Assembly (NCBI RefSeq): GCF_040222955.1
Contig: NZ_JAVKCA010000008.1
Location: forward strand, 1-64,000
Length of the DNA: 64,000 nucleotides
Origin: Marinoscillum sp040222955
Lineage (GTDB): Bacteria; Bacteroidota; Bacteroidia; Cytophagales; Cyclobacteriaceae
Reading direction: 5' to 3'
A model generated the notes under the pieces. That model ran no database searches. It worked only from the letters and a program-made list of their open reading frames with translations, and was not told the origin of the DNA. The first letter of the stretch is position 1; each line of letters begins with the position of its first letter. Made by a program: the position numbers and the translations under genes. Shown here one piece after another: positions 1 through 6,971 of this stretch.

Positions 1-1
1 C

Positions 2-2644
2 AGCTTTCCGAAGAACATGAAGCAGTTCCAGAAAGACTTTAAGAAGAGCCGGGACACCGACAAGGACGCCTATTACCTCTTCCTGATTCCTGGTTCGGGT
101 GCCCGGGCAGGCTTCATGCCCTTCAAACGGCAGTATGGCTATATCTGGACAGGGTCCACCGGCGACCTGCCCCGCACGATTGCCCATGAGCTGGCCCACG
201 GGGCCTTCAGGCTGAGGCACACCTTCAGCCCTGAGGCCTTCATTGCTACCCAAGGCTCCACTGACAACCTGATGGACTATTTATCTGCCGGGGCAGGTTC
301 ATCTTCCGGAGCCACCCACCTGTACAAACACCAATGGGACAATGTACACAACCCCGAGGGTGTGACCAGCTGGCTGCAGGATGATGAGGAGGGGGAGATG
401 GAGGGAGAGCAGAACCCTGTTGAGAGCTTCGTTTCTGAAAAGTTGACAACTTTAAATCTGAATGCTGAACAACAGGTAGCCGGATATCTGTATTGTCGTA
501 AATGTGATGAAGAAGTCAGAGATTTTCAAGAGGTTTCAATTTCCTCGAGTTTAACAGAAGTCATTTATCAGCGGCTGAAATGTCTTCTTTATACCTTCAA
601 TGTTACAGAAGACGGGTTTAACTCAGAGGAGGAGGGAGATATAGACTTAACAGATCAAAGTCAGCTGTCCCTTGGTGAGATAAGAATACTTTCTTTGATG
701 GAAACGTCGGAGTCCACGCAGGCATTGTTTGGTGTTCTCAAAAGCAATGAACTACTTCCCTGCTCAAAGTTCATTGACGATTATTTCGACTCCTTTGATT
801 ATTGTGATCAAAGTTTAGGAACCAATGAAAAAGACCTCCTGCTTAATTCCTTAGCCCAGTGTATTGGCAGCCAGGCAACTGGAAAAAACCCCAACGAGCT
901 GGTTGAAAACGTTAAGCGAACGCTGAGGAGCCCCCTTTCACCCAATGAAAGGATTACTGTCACCGTAAAAACAGAAGGGGGCCAGGAAGTATTGGGTCAT
1001 CCTAATGAATCAGAGTCTCTCTTTACAGTGACTATTGATCAGCAGGGCGTACTCGACTTAACGATTTCTGAGGAATTCCTGCGAAACCTGGGATTCACCG
1101 ACCCTTCCATTATCGCTGAGATTATTCGAAATCTGGATGATCTGGTGGATGAAGCAAAAATTAAGTTCTGTGGTGATTCGAAAGTAAATCCTCAATGTGT
1201 TTCGGAAGTGTTCGAATTCCTGCAGCTGATGAGCCTTAACCTCGAACACATTGCAAAGGCAGGAGTCATGCATGCGGCTATGTGGAAGAGCGATGACCCA
1301 GTCAGGCATCTGATACCCGAAAAAGGCAAATGGAGTCCCCTTGTAGGTGGGGCTATTGATGGGGGAGTAGAGTCTGCAATGGGGATTCCGATCCTTGTTT
1401 CAACGCTGGGCCAGCTCATCATTTTTGAAGATCAAAAAAATGCTGCTCTTCAAATATTTACCGCGGCAGGATTTGACCGATTGAAAGAGGCGGTGGCATC
1501 GGAGATCGTTGAGGTATTCACCAACGATGAAAGGAGAGAATATACCATCACGAAAGCCTCCGTGGAGCTTGCCCTTAGCTATTATATGCTCCTAGGGAAG
1601 GCCGCAAAAGGGTTGAATGAGGTTCTGGAGAAAGTGGGGACGCTTGGGAATAAGCTTGAAAAGTGCCCAAGTCTGAGAAAGTATGTGCAGCAGTCAGTGG
1701 AAGGGAAGGATGTTGTGAGGCTCAAGAAGTTTGATGACTTAGCGACTGAAGTAGGCTCTGAAAAGCTTGAAGCCATATTTTCAAGAGTAGATGTTGAAAA
1801 GTTGGACGATCTGCTTGACGATCTTTCAGAATCCGTTAATTTTAAGACTGCTCTGGCAAACGAGCCGGAGTTGGTAGACTCGTGGGCTAAACTCGACAAC
1901 TGGGGGAGACCAAGTTTAAAAAAGGATATCCCTACTCTAGAATCACTTCAAAAAATCCCAAGTTCAGACAAGTTAAAAGGTGTGTTTGATGATGACTTTT
2001 TAAAAGCTATGTCAGATGTACAAAAGACTGCTGGTACTGGTTCAGTTCCTGCAATGAAGGAATTGTTTGACAATATCGAAAGTGCGTTCAAAGGGCTTGA
2101 TCTCACCAAGGTAGAAGGAATCGACTTGTTGAAGAATGAACTTAAGCGAACAGATTATGGCAAAATGATAGGATCCAACTGGACGTTGGAATATATGGGC
2201 AAGAATGCTGATTTGTTTAAGGGATTTGATAAGATCGTTTTTGAATCAGTGGAAAAGATAGATGATGTTACAGGTTCAGTAATAAGAAGGATAGATGTCA
2301 AAACCACAAAAGGAGTAAAGGACTTCTTCTTTGAGTTTAAATCCGTTCAACCTCCATTACCACCGAAAGGATTTGCAGATCAGTTTGTAAAGGACTTAAA
2401 GCTAGGAGAAGTCAATTCATTAGATCAGTTGAGATGGGTTTTTGATGGTAAAAAGGTAGATGAATTAGTACAGCAAGATTTTGTTAACGCTCTAAAGTCA
2501 TCTAAAAACGATTTATTCAATAGTAAAGCGAAAAACCTTTTTGAGGATGCTTTGGAAGAAAGCTTTATTGATGCTGATGACTTGATTGACGCAATAGGTC
2601 AAAATGATAGTTGGTTTAAACAAGTTTTTCAAAAAGTCGAATAA
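2..2644 (+). CDS. Polymorphic toxin-like protein, C-terminal part (5' end outside window)
   Basis: The frame is open to the window edge, so the N-terminus is missing and the ATG at 17 is probably internal. Residues below count from that ATG. A zinc-peptidase-like motif HELAHGAFRLRH (H57, E58, H61, H68) is followed by NLMDY, which resembles a Met-turn. Similar modules occur in large Bacteroidota polymorphic toxins. A long variable region follows. The last ~180 residues (from about 695) have the look of a restriction-endonuclease fold: E725 in WTLEYM, D760 in RRIDVKTT, then E773-F-K775 in FFFEFKS, and a later QLRWVF segment. This suggests a DNA- or RNA-cleaving toxin tip; the function is inferred from motifs only. 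Base composition becomes more AT-rich after about 430. The gene overlaps the next by one base, as expected for a toxin-immunity pair. It could instead be a non-toxic secreted protein. Confidence 0.7.
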   Translation, partial: SFPKNMKQFQKDFKKSRDTDKDAYYLFLIPGSGARAGFMPFKRQYGYIWTGSTGDLPRTIAHELAHGAFRLRHTFSPEAFIATQGSTDNLMDYLSAGAGSSSGATHLYKHQWDNVHNPEGVTSWLQDDEEGEMEGEQNPVESFVSEKLTTLNLNAEQQVAGYLYCRKCDEEVRDFQEVSISSSLTEVIYQRLKCLLYTFNVTEDGFNSEEEGDIDLTDQSQLSLGEIRILSLMETSESTQALFGVLKSNELLPCSKFIDDYFDSFDYCDQSLGTNEKDLLLNSLAQCIGSQATGKNPNELVENVKRTLRSPLSPNERITVTVKTEGGQEVLGHPNESESLFTVTIDQQGVLDLTISEEFLRNLGFTDPSIIAEIIRNLDDLVDEAKIKFCGDSKVNPQCVSEVFEFLQLMSLNLEHIAKAGVMHAAMWKSDDPVRHLIPEKGKWSPLVGGAIDGGVESAMGIPILVSTLGQLIIFEDQKNAALQIFTAAGFDRLKEAVASEIVEVFTNDERREYTITKASVELALSYYMLLGKAAKGLNEVLEKVGTLGNKLEKCPSLRKYVQQSVEGKDVVRLKKFDDLATEVGSEKLEAIFSRVDVEKLDDLLDDLSESVNFKTALANEPELVDSWAKLDNWGRPSLKKDIPTLESLQKIPSSDKLKGVFDDDFLKAMSDVQKTAGTGSVPAMKELFDNIESAFKGLDLTKVEGIDLLKNELKRTDYGKMIGSNWTLEYMGKNADLFKGFDKIVFESVEKIDDVTGSVIRRIDVKTTKGVKDFFFEFKSVQPPLPPKGFADQFVKDLKLGEVNSLDQLRWVFDGKKVDELVQQDFVNALKSSKNDLFNSKAKNLFEDALEESFIDADDLIDAIGQNDSWFKQVFQKVE

Positions 2645-3630
2645 TGTTTAAAAAGTCATATCAAATCCGAGACGTAGAAACCGCGTTGTCTGCGGACTCA
2701 ATCGTTTACAAGCTTAAGAATGGAGAGTTGTACAGTGTTAACAACAAGCCAATAAAAGTTAGCGATGATGTTTTTTCCTACAGTACTAAAAATGGCGATG
2801 TTTTTTTTCAGAAAGAAAATTTGAGCAATCTAATAAGGATGAGCCTGACTGACCTTAGTACAGTTAATGTTGAAGGTACATTTTCACTAAGAGGGGCGTT
2901 TTTTGTTGGTAATAAGCAAATCTATGTACTTGGTAAAAGTGAAGGAAAGAAGGTGGTTTACGTATTGGATATCAATAGTTTAAAAGTTCAATCAAAAATT
3001 GATTATGGTTGCTTTCCATTTATTAGTACTTCTAAAGGTTGTATCTGCAAAATAAAGTCAGGGTTACAATATGTAGACACTTCACTACAACAAGCGTTTT
3101 GGTCTTATTCTTTTCCAGAAGGCGAGAAGGTGGCAGGAAATATTTTCTTGTATGAAAGTGTATTGGTGGTTCCATCAGTGGCAGGGCAAGCACCAGATAA
3201 TAAGGATTATTTGTACGGTATAAATGTTGAATCTGGTGAATTGCTTTGGAAAAGAGATGGAAGTTTTCAGTACTACCAGTTAGTGAAAAGTTCAGGCCTT
3301 TTATATGGTTTTGCGCATGGACTTTATGAGGTTACTGATATTGAGTCGGGTGAAAAATTAGTTGATAAAAAGCTGATAAATGACCTCTGGGTGTCCCAAC
3401 ATATGAACTCTATCGGTGATGGTGGCTTATATTTTGTTGGTGGCACTCATACCAACATGGGCATGTTTATTAGCAAATTTGGTAAAATTAATACCGAAAC
3501 CCACGAGATAGAATTTATCCAGAAATTGGATGTAGCAGAAGGTGTAAAAGCTGATCCCCCCATTTATCATAAAGGGAAGCTCTACATCAAGGATAGCCTG
3601 GATACCCTTCATGTTTATGAGCAAGAGTAA
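2644..3630 (+). CDS. Beta-propeller protein, candidate immunity protein
   Basis: The ATG shares its A with the stop codon of the upstream toxin-like gene, so the two are probably translationally coupled. The 328-residue product has no signal peptide and appears cytoplasmic. It contains repeated beta-rich blocks with PQQ/Kelch-like spacing (VYVLDINSLKV, YLYGINVESGELLWKRDG, LYEVTDIESGEKL, LYIKDSLDTLHVYE), which fit a six- or seven-bladed propeller. Low GC content matches the toxin tail. Its position directly behind a toxin tip is where immunity genes lie in polymorphic toxin loci, so an inhibitor role is inferred. I do not recognise a named immunity family. A plain PQQ-like repeat protein unrelated to the toxin is the alternative. 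Confidence 0.7.
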   Translation: MFKKSYQIRDVETALSADSIVYKLKNGELYSVNNKPIKVSDDVFSYSTKNGDVFFQKENLSNLIRMSLTDLSTVNVEGTFSLRGAFFVGNKQIYVLGKSEGKKVVYVLDINSLKVQSKIDYGCFPFISTSKGCICKIKSGLQYVDTSLQQAFWSYSFPEGEKVAGNIFLYESVLVVPSVAGQAPDNKDYLYGINVESGELLWKRDGSFQYYQLVKSSGLLYGFAHGLYEVTDIESGEKLVDKKLINDLWVSQHMNSIGDGGLYFVGGTHTNMGMFISKFGKINTETHEIEFIQKLDVAEGVKADPPIYHKGKLYIKDSLDTLHVYEQE

Positions 3631-3649
3631 ATAATTAAGAGACATTGAG

Positions 3650-3675
3650 AGCCTCACAGATGTGTGGCTTTTTTA
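3650..3675 (+). terminator. Rho-independent terminator after toxin/immunity pair
   Basis: AGCCTCACA (3650-3658), a GA loop and TGTGTGGCT (3661-3669) pair with one mismatch and are followed by a T-run. It lies 20 bp behind the stop of the beta-propeller gene. Confidence 0.6.
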
Positions 3676-3843
3676 TGAATAAGCCTGTCGGGTTTTGGTG
3701 TCCCTGATCACTAGGTCAATGTAATCAAATATTTTATCCCGCATGTCCTGTTTTAAGTTCTGTACTTCCAGAATACGGTTCATGGTTTTGCTGTCCAGTT
3801 TTACATCTGTTTTGCCTACCAGATGGGTTTCCTTCATCCATTT
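3673..3843 (-). pseudogene. Remnant of an XRE-type regulator C-terminus
   Basis: The minus-strand frame ends in RILEVQNLKQDMRDKIF and then FDYIDLVIRDTKTRQAYS. This resembles the C-terminal helical tail of short Bacteroidota XRE/HTH_3 regulators, which often end in a phrase like 'IDxxIRDxKxRxAY'. No helix-turn-helix is found upstream, and the sequence before KWMKETHL does not fit. Only the tail appears to survive. The identification is by resemblance and is tentative. Confidence 0.35.
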
Positions 3844-3862
3844 TCTCGATAGCCCCTTTGCC

Positions 3863-3886
3863 CTTGTTGGTCTTGTGACCAACAAG
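3863..3886. repeat. Perfect 9-bp inverted repeat
   Basis: CTTGTTGGT (3863-3871) and ACCAACAAG (3878-3886) pair around a 6-nt loop. It overlaps the left end of the first ~200 bp element. Confidence 0.5.
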
Positions 3887-4070
3887 CAGGATAGGGGTGC
3901 AATCCACAAATCCCTGATCAATTAAAGGCTGGTGGACTAAACCACAAATCCTGTTAAGGCTGGATGATGTCCATTTGCTCCGGACTATGAGTATTCTCAG
4001 CCCGTACTTACATTAGGGGCGCCTGAAAGGCATCATCCATGTAGGCGAGCTCCATCATGTCTGTTGGTGA
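3876..4070. repeat. ~195 bp MITE-like element, copy 1
   Basis: Bounded by TGACCAACA (3876-3884) and TGTTGGTGA (4062-4070), inverted with one mismatch. It shares long stretches with copy 2 at 4315: ATCCACAAATC, GATCAATTAAAGGC, GGACTAAACCACAA, CTCCGGACTATGA, TTACATTAGGGG and TGAAAGGCATCA, in the same order and spacing. No coding sequence is visible inside. A non-autonomous mobile element or a decayed gene segment are both possible. Confidence 0.5.
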
Positions 4071-4120
4071 CAACACCGCCAGAGGCAGAGCGGATATAAC
4101 CAGGCACAGCTCAACGGTGA

Positions 4121-4279
4121 AAACCACTGGCTGAAGACTCCGCCATCTCCTTAAAAAAGATGGCGGTCTTTTCGAAAAAGATGGCGGTCTTTTCGAAAAA
4201 CATCACCATCTTTTCAGAAAAGACCGCCATCTTTTTTGGATTGATCGAAAGGAAAATATACTGGCAAGCGACTGTTTGA
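4121..4279 (+). other. Short frame encoding a heptad repeat (not a confident gene)
   Basis: The plus frame after the TGA at 4118 reads KPLAEDSAIS, then four heptads related to KKMAVFS (KKMAVFS twice, KNITIFS, EKTAIFF), and stops at 4279. No good start codon lies before the repeat. It is recorded because the 21-bp DNA repeat is in phase with codons and its diverged copies stay hydrophobic and open. It may be a relic. Confidence 0.2.
4154..4237. repeat. 21-bp tandem repeat with an inverted fourth copy
   Basis: Units at 4154-4174 and 4175-4195 are identical (core GATGGCGGTCTTTTCG). A diverged third unit is at 4196-4216. The segment 4217-4237 (GAAAAGACCGCCATCTTTTTT, given here only as coordinates plus core GACCGCCATC) is the inverted complement. 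The single-stranded form could fold into alternative long hairpins. Confidence 0.8.
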
Positions 4280-4314
4280 AACCACTTATGGGTTATGCAC
4301 TTCGCCTCCGTGGT

Positions 4315-4514
4315 TCACCAACAAATGCAGGGTGCGATCCACAAATCTCGGATCAATTAAAGGCCGGCGGACTAAACCACAACCCTGCAAAGGCAGGATG
4401 AGATCAAGTACTCCGGACTATGAATATTCTTAGCCCGTTCTTACATTAGGGGGCGCTGAAAGGCATCAGTTTTTGACTCACCATGCAGACTAGCTTCATC
4501 ATGTCTGTTGGTGA
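4315..4514. repeat. ~200 bp MITE-like element, copy 2
   Basis: Bounded by TCACCAACA (4315-4323) and TGTTGGTGA (4506-4514), a perfect 9-bp inverted pair. The interior aligns with copy 1 over its whole length with scattered substitutions and small indels. The ordered shared blocks and inverted ends argue for a defined element rather than chance similarity. Confidence 0.55.
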
Positions 4515-4555
4515 CAACACGAACAGAGGCGAGGGGTTTATTGGATATATGTTGA

Positions 4556-4675
4556 TTGGGTAAATATTGGCCGTGTCAGAGACACTGGATTTCATTTAAG
4601 AGGTTTCAAGTGACCCGTCAGTTGACGGAACACTTAAAACAACAAGGGCGTGGCGGTGCCAAAAAGAAGAAGTAA
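4556..4675 (+). pseudogene. Orphan C-terminal coding fragment
   Basis: A frame open from 4556 ends in VTRQLTEHLKQQGRGGAKKKK and a TAA at 4673-4675, followed 15 bp later by a strong terminator. The basic GRGGAKKKK tail looks like a true protein end, but an in-frame TGA at 4553 and lack of a good start show that the body of the gene is gone. The family cannot be told from this tail. Confidence 0.35.
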
Positions 4676-4690
4676 CGTGATTTAAGCTAT

Positions 4691-4728
4691 AAAAAGGGCT
4701 CCTGAAAATTTTCAGGAGCCCTTTTTTT
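4691..4728 (+). terminator. Strong intrinsic terminator
   Basis: A perfect palindrome with 18-bp arms (4691-4708 and 4709-4726; core GGGCTCCTGAAAA/TTTTCAGGAGCCC) ends in a T-run. It serves the orphan 3' coding end just upstream and can also work on the minus strand. Confidence 0.85.
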
Positions 4729-4765
4729 ACGGGGTATGCTCTCAGTCCGTGGCCGGCATAGACAC

Positions 4766-4794
4766 AAAAAAGGGACCACTTGGGTCCCTCTTTC
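4766..4794 (-). terminator. Terminator of dnaN
   Basis: AGGGACC (4771-4777) and GGTCCCT (4783-4789) pair. On the minus strand the hairpin is followed by a T-run. It lies just past the dnaN stop codon. Confidence 0.8.
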
Positions 4795-4817
4795 TTAAAT
4801 TATATCATTGAAACTCC

Positions 4818-5942
4818 TTACACGTAGTTGTTCAGCATCACTGGCATCACCAGCAAAAGGATGTCTTCGTTTTCGTCTTTTTCCACAGGCAGGATGATCC
4901 CAGCTCTGTTCGGCGCATTGAGTTTCAGGGTGATCTCTTCCGCATCCATGTTATTGAGCATCTCGATCAAAAACTTAGCGTTGAAGCCAATCTCGATATC
5001 CTCGCCATCATGCTCACAAGACAAACGCTCACTGGCTTCGTTGGAGAAGTCCAAATCCTCAGCAGAGATCAGCAATTCACTACCCGTGATCTTCAACCGC
5101 ACCTGGTGGGTGGTCTTATTGGCGTAAATCGCGATACGCTTCAGCGAGCTCAGAAGTTCGCTCTTGTTGATGTTCATCGCATTCTCATTGTCTGAAGGAA
5201 TCACGTTCTCATAATCAGGGAATCGCTCATCGATCAGTCGGCAAATCATCTTCACATTGTTGAAGCTGAAAAATGCATTGGAAGCATTGAACTCCAGATT
5301 GACATTGGTATTTTCAGAAGGAAGTGTAGACTTCAAAAGCGTCAACGCTTTCCTTGGGATAATCATATTATGTGCCATGTCCGAGGCAATATCTACCCTT
5401 CTGTATCTGATCAGTCGGTGACTGTCCGTAGCCACAAAGGTGGTATTGGTCTCATCCAGCTTAATGTATACACCCGTCATCGCAGGTCTTAGCTCGTCAT
5501 TGCTGGTGGCATAGATGGTACTGTTGATGGCCTGAGCCAGCACCCCTGATGACATATTCACCGCATATCCGTCAGACACTGTAGGGATCTTTGGGAAGTC
5601 GGTGGCGTTCTCACCACTTAGTTTGTATCTACCGTTGTCCGAATTGATCTCTATGCTATAAGTATCCGCATCGATAGAAAAGGTCACCGGCTGCTCAGGC
5701 AAGTTCCGGAGCGTCTCCAAAAGAATCTTGGCAGGAATAGCAATACTCCCATTCTCCTTGGCCTCCACTTCCAGCTCGGTGATCATACTTGTCTGAAGAT
5801 CAGAGGCTGTGATCGTCAATGTCCCATCTGTAATTTCAAAAAGGAAATTCTCAAGAATTGGCACCACAGGATTCGTGGTGATTACACCATTGATGGCAGA
5901 GAGTTGCTTGAGCAGATAAGATGATGATACTATAAATTTCAT
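4818..5942 (-). CDS. dnaN: DNA polymerase III subunit beta (sliding clamp)
   Basis: The 374-residue product has the standard length and three-fold repeated architecture of the bacterial beta clamp, from MKFIVSSSYLLKQLSAING through the TDSHRL motif in the middle domain to a C-terminus LLLVMPVMLNNYV, which fits the clamp ending in the 'MPM' pattern. It forms the ring that tethers DNA polymerase to DNA. It is the last gene of the minus-strand gld cluster, 125 bp behind the DUF4340 gene, with its own candidate -7 element. Not being next to dnaA is normal in Bacteroidota. Confidence 0.97.
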   Translation of the reverse strand: MKFIVSSSYLLKQLSAINGVITTNPVVPILENFLFEITDGTLTITASDLQTSMITELEVEAKENGSIAIPAKILLETLRNLPEQPVTFSIDADTYSIEINSDNGRYKLSGENATDFPKIPTVSDGYAVNMSSGVLAQAINSTIYATSNDELRPAMTGVYIKLDETNTTFVATDSHRLIRYRRVDIASDMAHNMIIPRKALTLLKSTLPSENTNVNLEFNASNAFFSFNNVKMICRLIDERFPDYENVIPSDNENAMNINKSELLSSLKRIAIYANKTTHQVRLKITGSELLISAEDLDFSNEASERLSCEHDGEDIEIGFNAKFLIEMLNNMDAEEITLKLNAPNRAGIILPVEKDENEDILLLVMPVMLNNYV

Positions 5943-5966
5943 GAATTCACGATTTCAATTGGGCGT

Positions 5967-5974
5967 CAAATTTA
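5967..5974 (-). promoter_or_regulatory. Candidate -7 element for dnaN
   Basis: On the minus strand the bases read TAAATTTG, an exact match to the Bacteroidota -7 consensus TAnnTTTG, 25 bp before the dnaN ATG. No clear -33 TTG was found at the usual distance, so this is moderate evidence. Confidence 0.4.
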
Positions 5975-6067
5975 ACCCGAAATTGTCATTGGAAAAAAAT
6001 ATACCGGAGAATTGGTTTCCTTAATAATAATCTTTCGATTTTATGCCCCTTGAATGTGGTCTCGATC

Positions 6068-6970
6068 CTATTTTTTATACTTAAAGTCCTCCTTTTTAAG
6101 TAGAATCTCCCGCATTCGCCGGTCATCCACCACGAGCATAGACCCTTCGTACGTCATGAGTAAGTAAAAGCGATCCCCGGATAGCTTCGGGAAAATGTCT
6201 AAAACCACAGGTGCCTCCTGGTCAATCGCCTCAATGGTAAGGGTAGCCAATGGTGGCATTTTGGAGAGGCTATCGTATTTTTCAAACCGACCTGTACTCA
6301 ACCATTCGTTGGTCTGAAAATATTCAAACAGGTTGAGATAGTTGACCACCGCATTCGAATCAATGGGGGCAATGTCCTGGACCACAAAGAAGTCTTTATC
6401 AAAATTGATGGTGAAATCCGAGTCGTCAGACCGCTGATAATCCAAAGTTAGTTTTTGAATGGTACGCCAGCTTGCGTCTATCACCAGGCGATCGCGCCAT
6501 TGTGCTGGCCGCAGCTCAAAAAGCCCCCCCAGGTACTCGTTGTATCCGGGAATGTGCACTTCAAATACCTCCTCACTTCCGGTAAGGGCAAAATAGGTTT
6601 TGGTCTTGGTGGGATTGCCCCAAACCCTGAAACTCAAAGGACTCGCTCCACCTACTGACACTTCAATACCCTCTTCAGGTGCTATTTCCACCGGCTTTTT
6701 CACCTTCACCCGCGTCAAAATAGAGAAGAGCAGTTGGCGAACAGACGGGTCAACGGGATATTGATCATTCACCCGCCACGTGCCCGTATTTTTGGAGAGT
6801 ACCACTCCCTCACCTATTTGGATGCCGCTGATCCCGGTGGTATCCGTCACCATGAACTTATTTTCATCAAAAGAGATACCTGATCGCTGGCTCCCAAGAA
6901 AGAAGAATACCACATTGACCAGTAGCAGTCCCAAAAAAATCACCAACAGGTTACGATTATGTGTTGTCAT
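6068..6970 (-). CDS. DUF4340 domain-containing membrane-anchored protein
   Basis: 300 residues with one N-terminal membrane segment (NLLVIFLGLLLVNVVFFFLG, residues 7-26) and an extracytoplasmic beta-rich DUF4340 region. It starts one base behind gldG. DUF4340 proteins are commonly encoded next to Gld/Nos-type ABC transporter genes, including gldG homologues, and are thought to work with that complex. The exact role is unknown. Confidence 0.85.
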   Translation of the reverse strand: MTTHNRNLLVIFLGLLLVNVVFFFLGSQRSGISFDENKFMVTDTTGISGIQIGEGVVLSKNTGTWRVNDQYPVDPSVRQLLFSILTRVKVKKPVEIAPEEGIEVSVGGASPLSFRVWGNPTKTKTYFALTGSEEVFEVHIPGYNEYLGGLFELRPAQWRDRLVIDASWRTIQKLTLDYQRSDDSDFTINFDKDFFVVQDIAPIDSNAVVNYLNLFEYFQTNEWLSTGRFEKYDSLSKMPPLATLTIEAIDQEAPVVLDIFPKLSGDRFYLLMTYEGSMLVVDDRRMREILLKKEDFKYKK

Positions 6971-6971
6971 G

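Larger units (their letters stand above)
3631..4817. other. Gene-poor scar region with repeats and gene remnants
   Basis: About 1.2 kb without an intact gene. It holds a degenerate regulator end, two related ~200 bp units with inverted ends, a 21-bp tandem repeat with an inverted copy, the orphan 3' end of a gene, and two terminators. All are listed separately. The mixture suggests repeated insertion and deletion next to the toxin locus. Confidence 0.7.

Noticed and set aside
4154..4237. CRISPR array
   Set aside because: The 21-bp units are directly adjacent with no spacers, one is inverted, and no cas gene is nearby.
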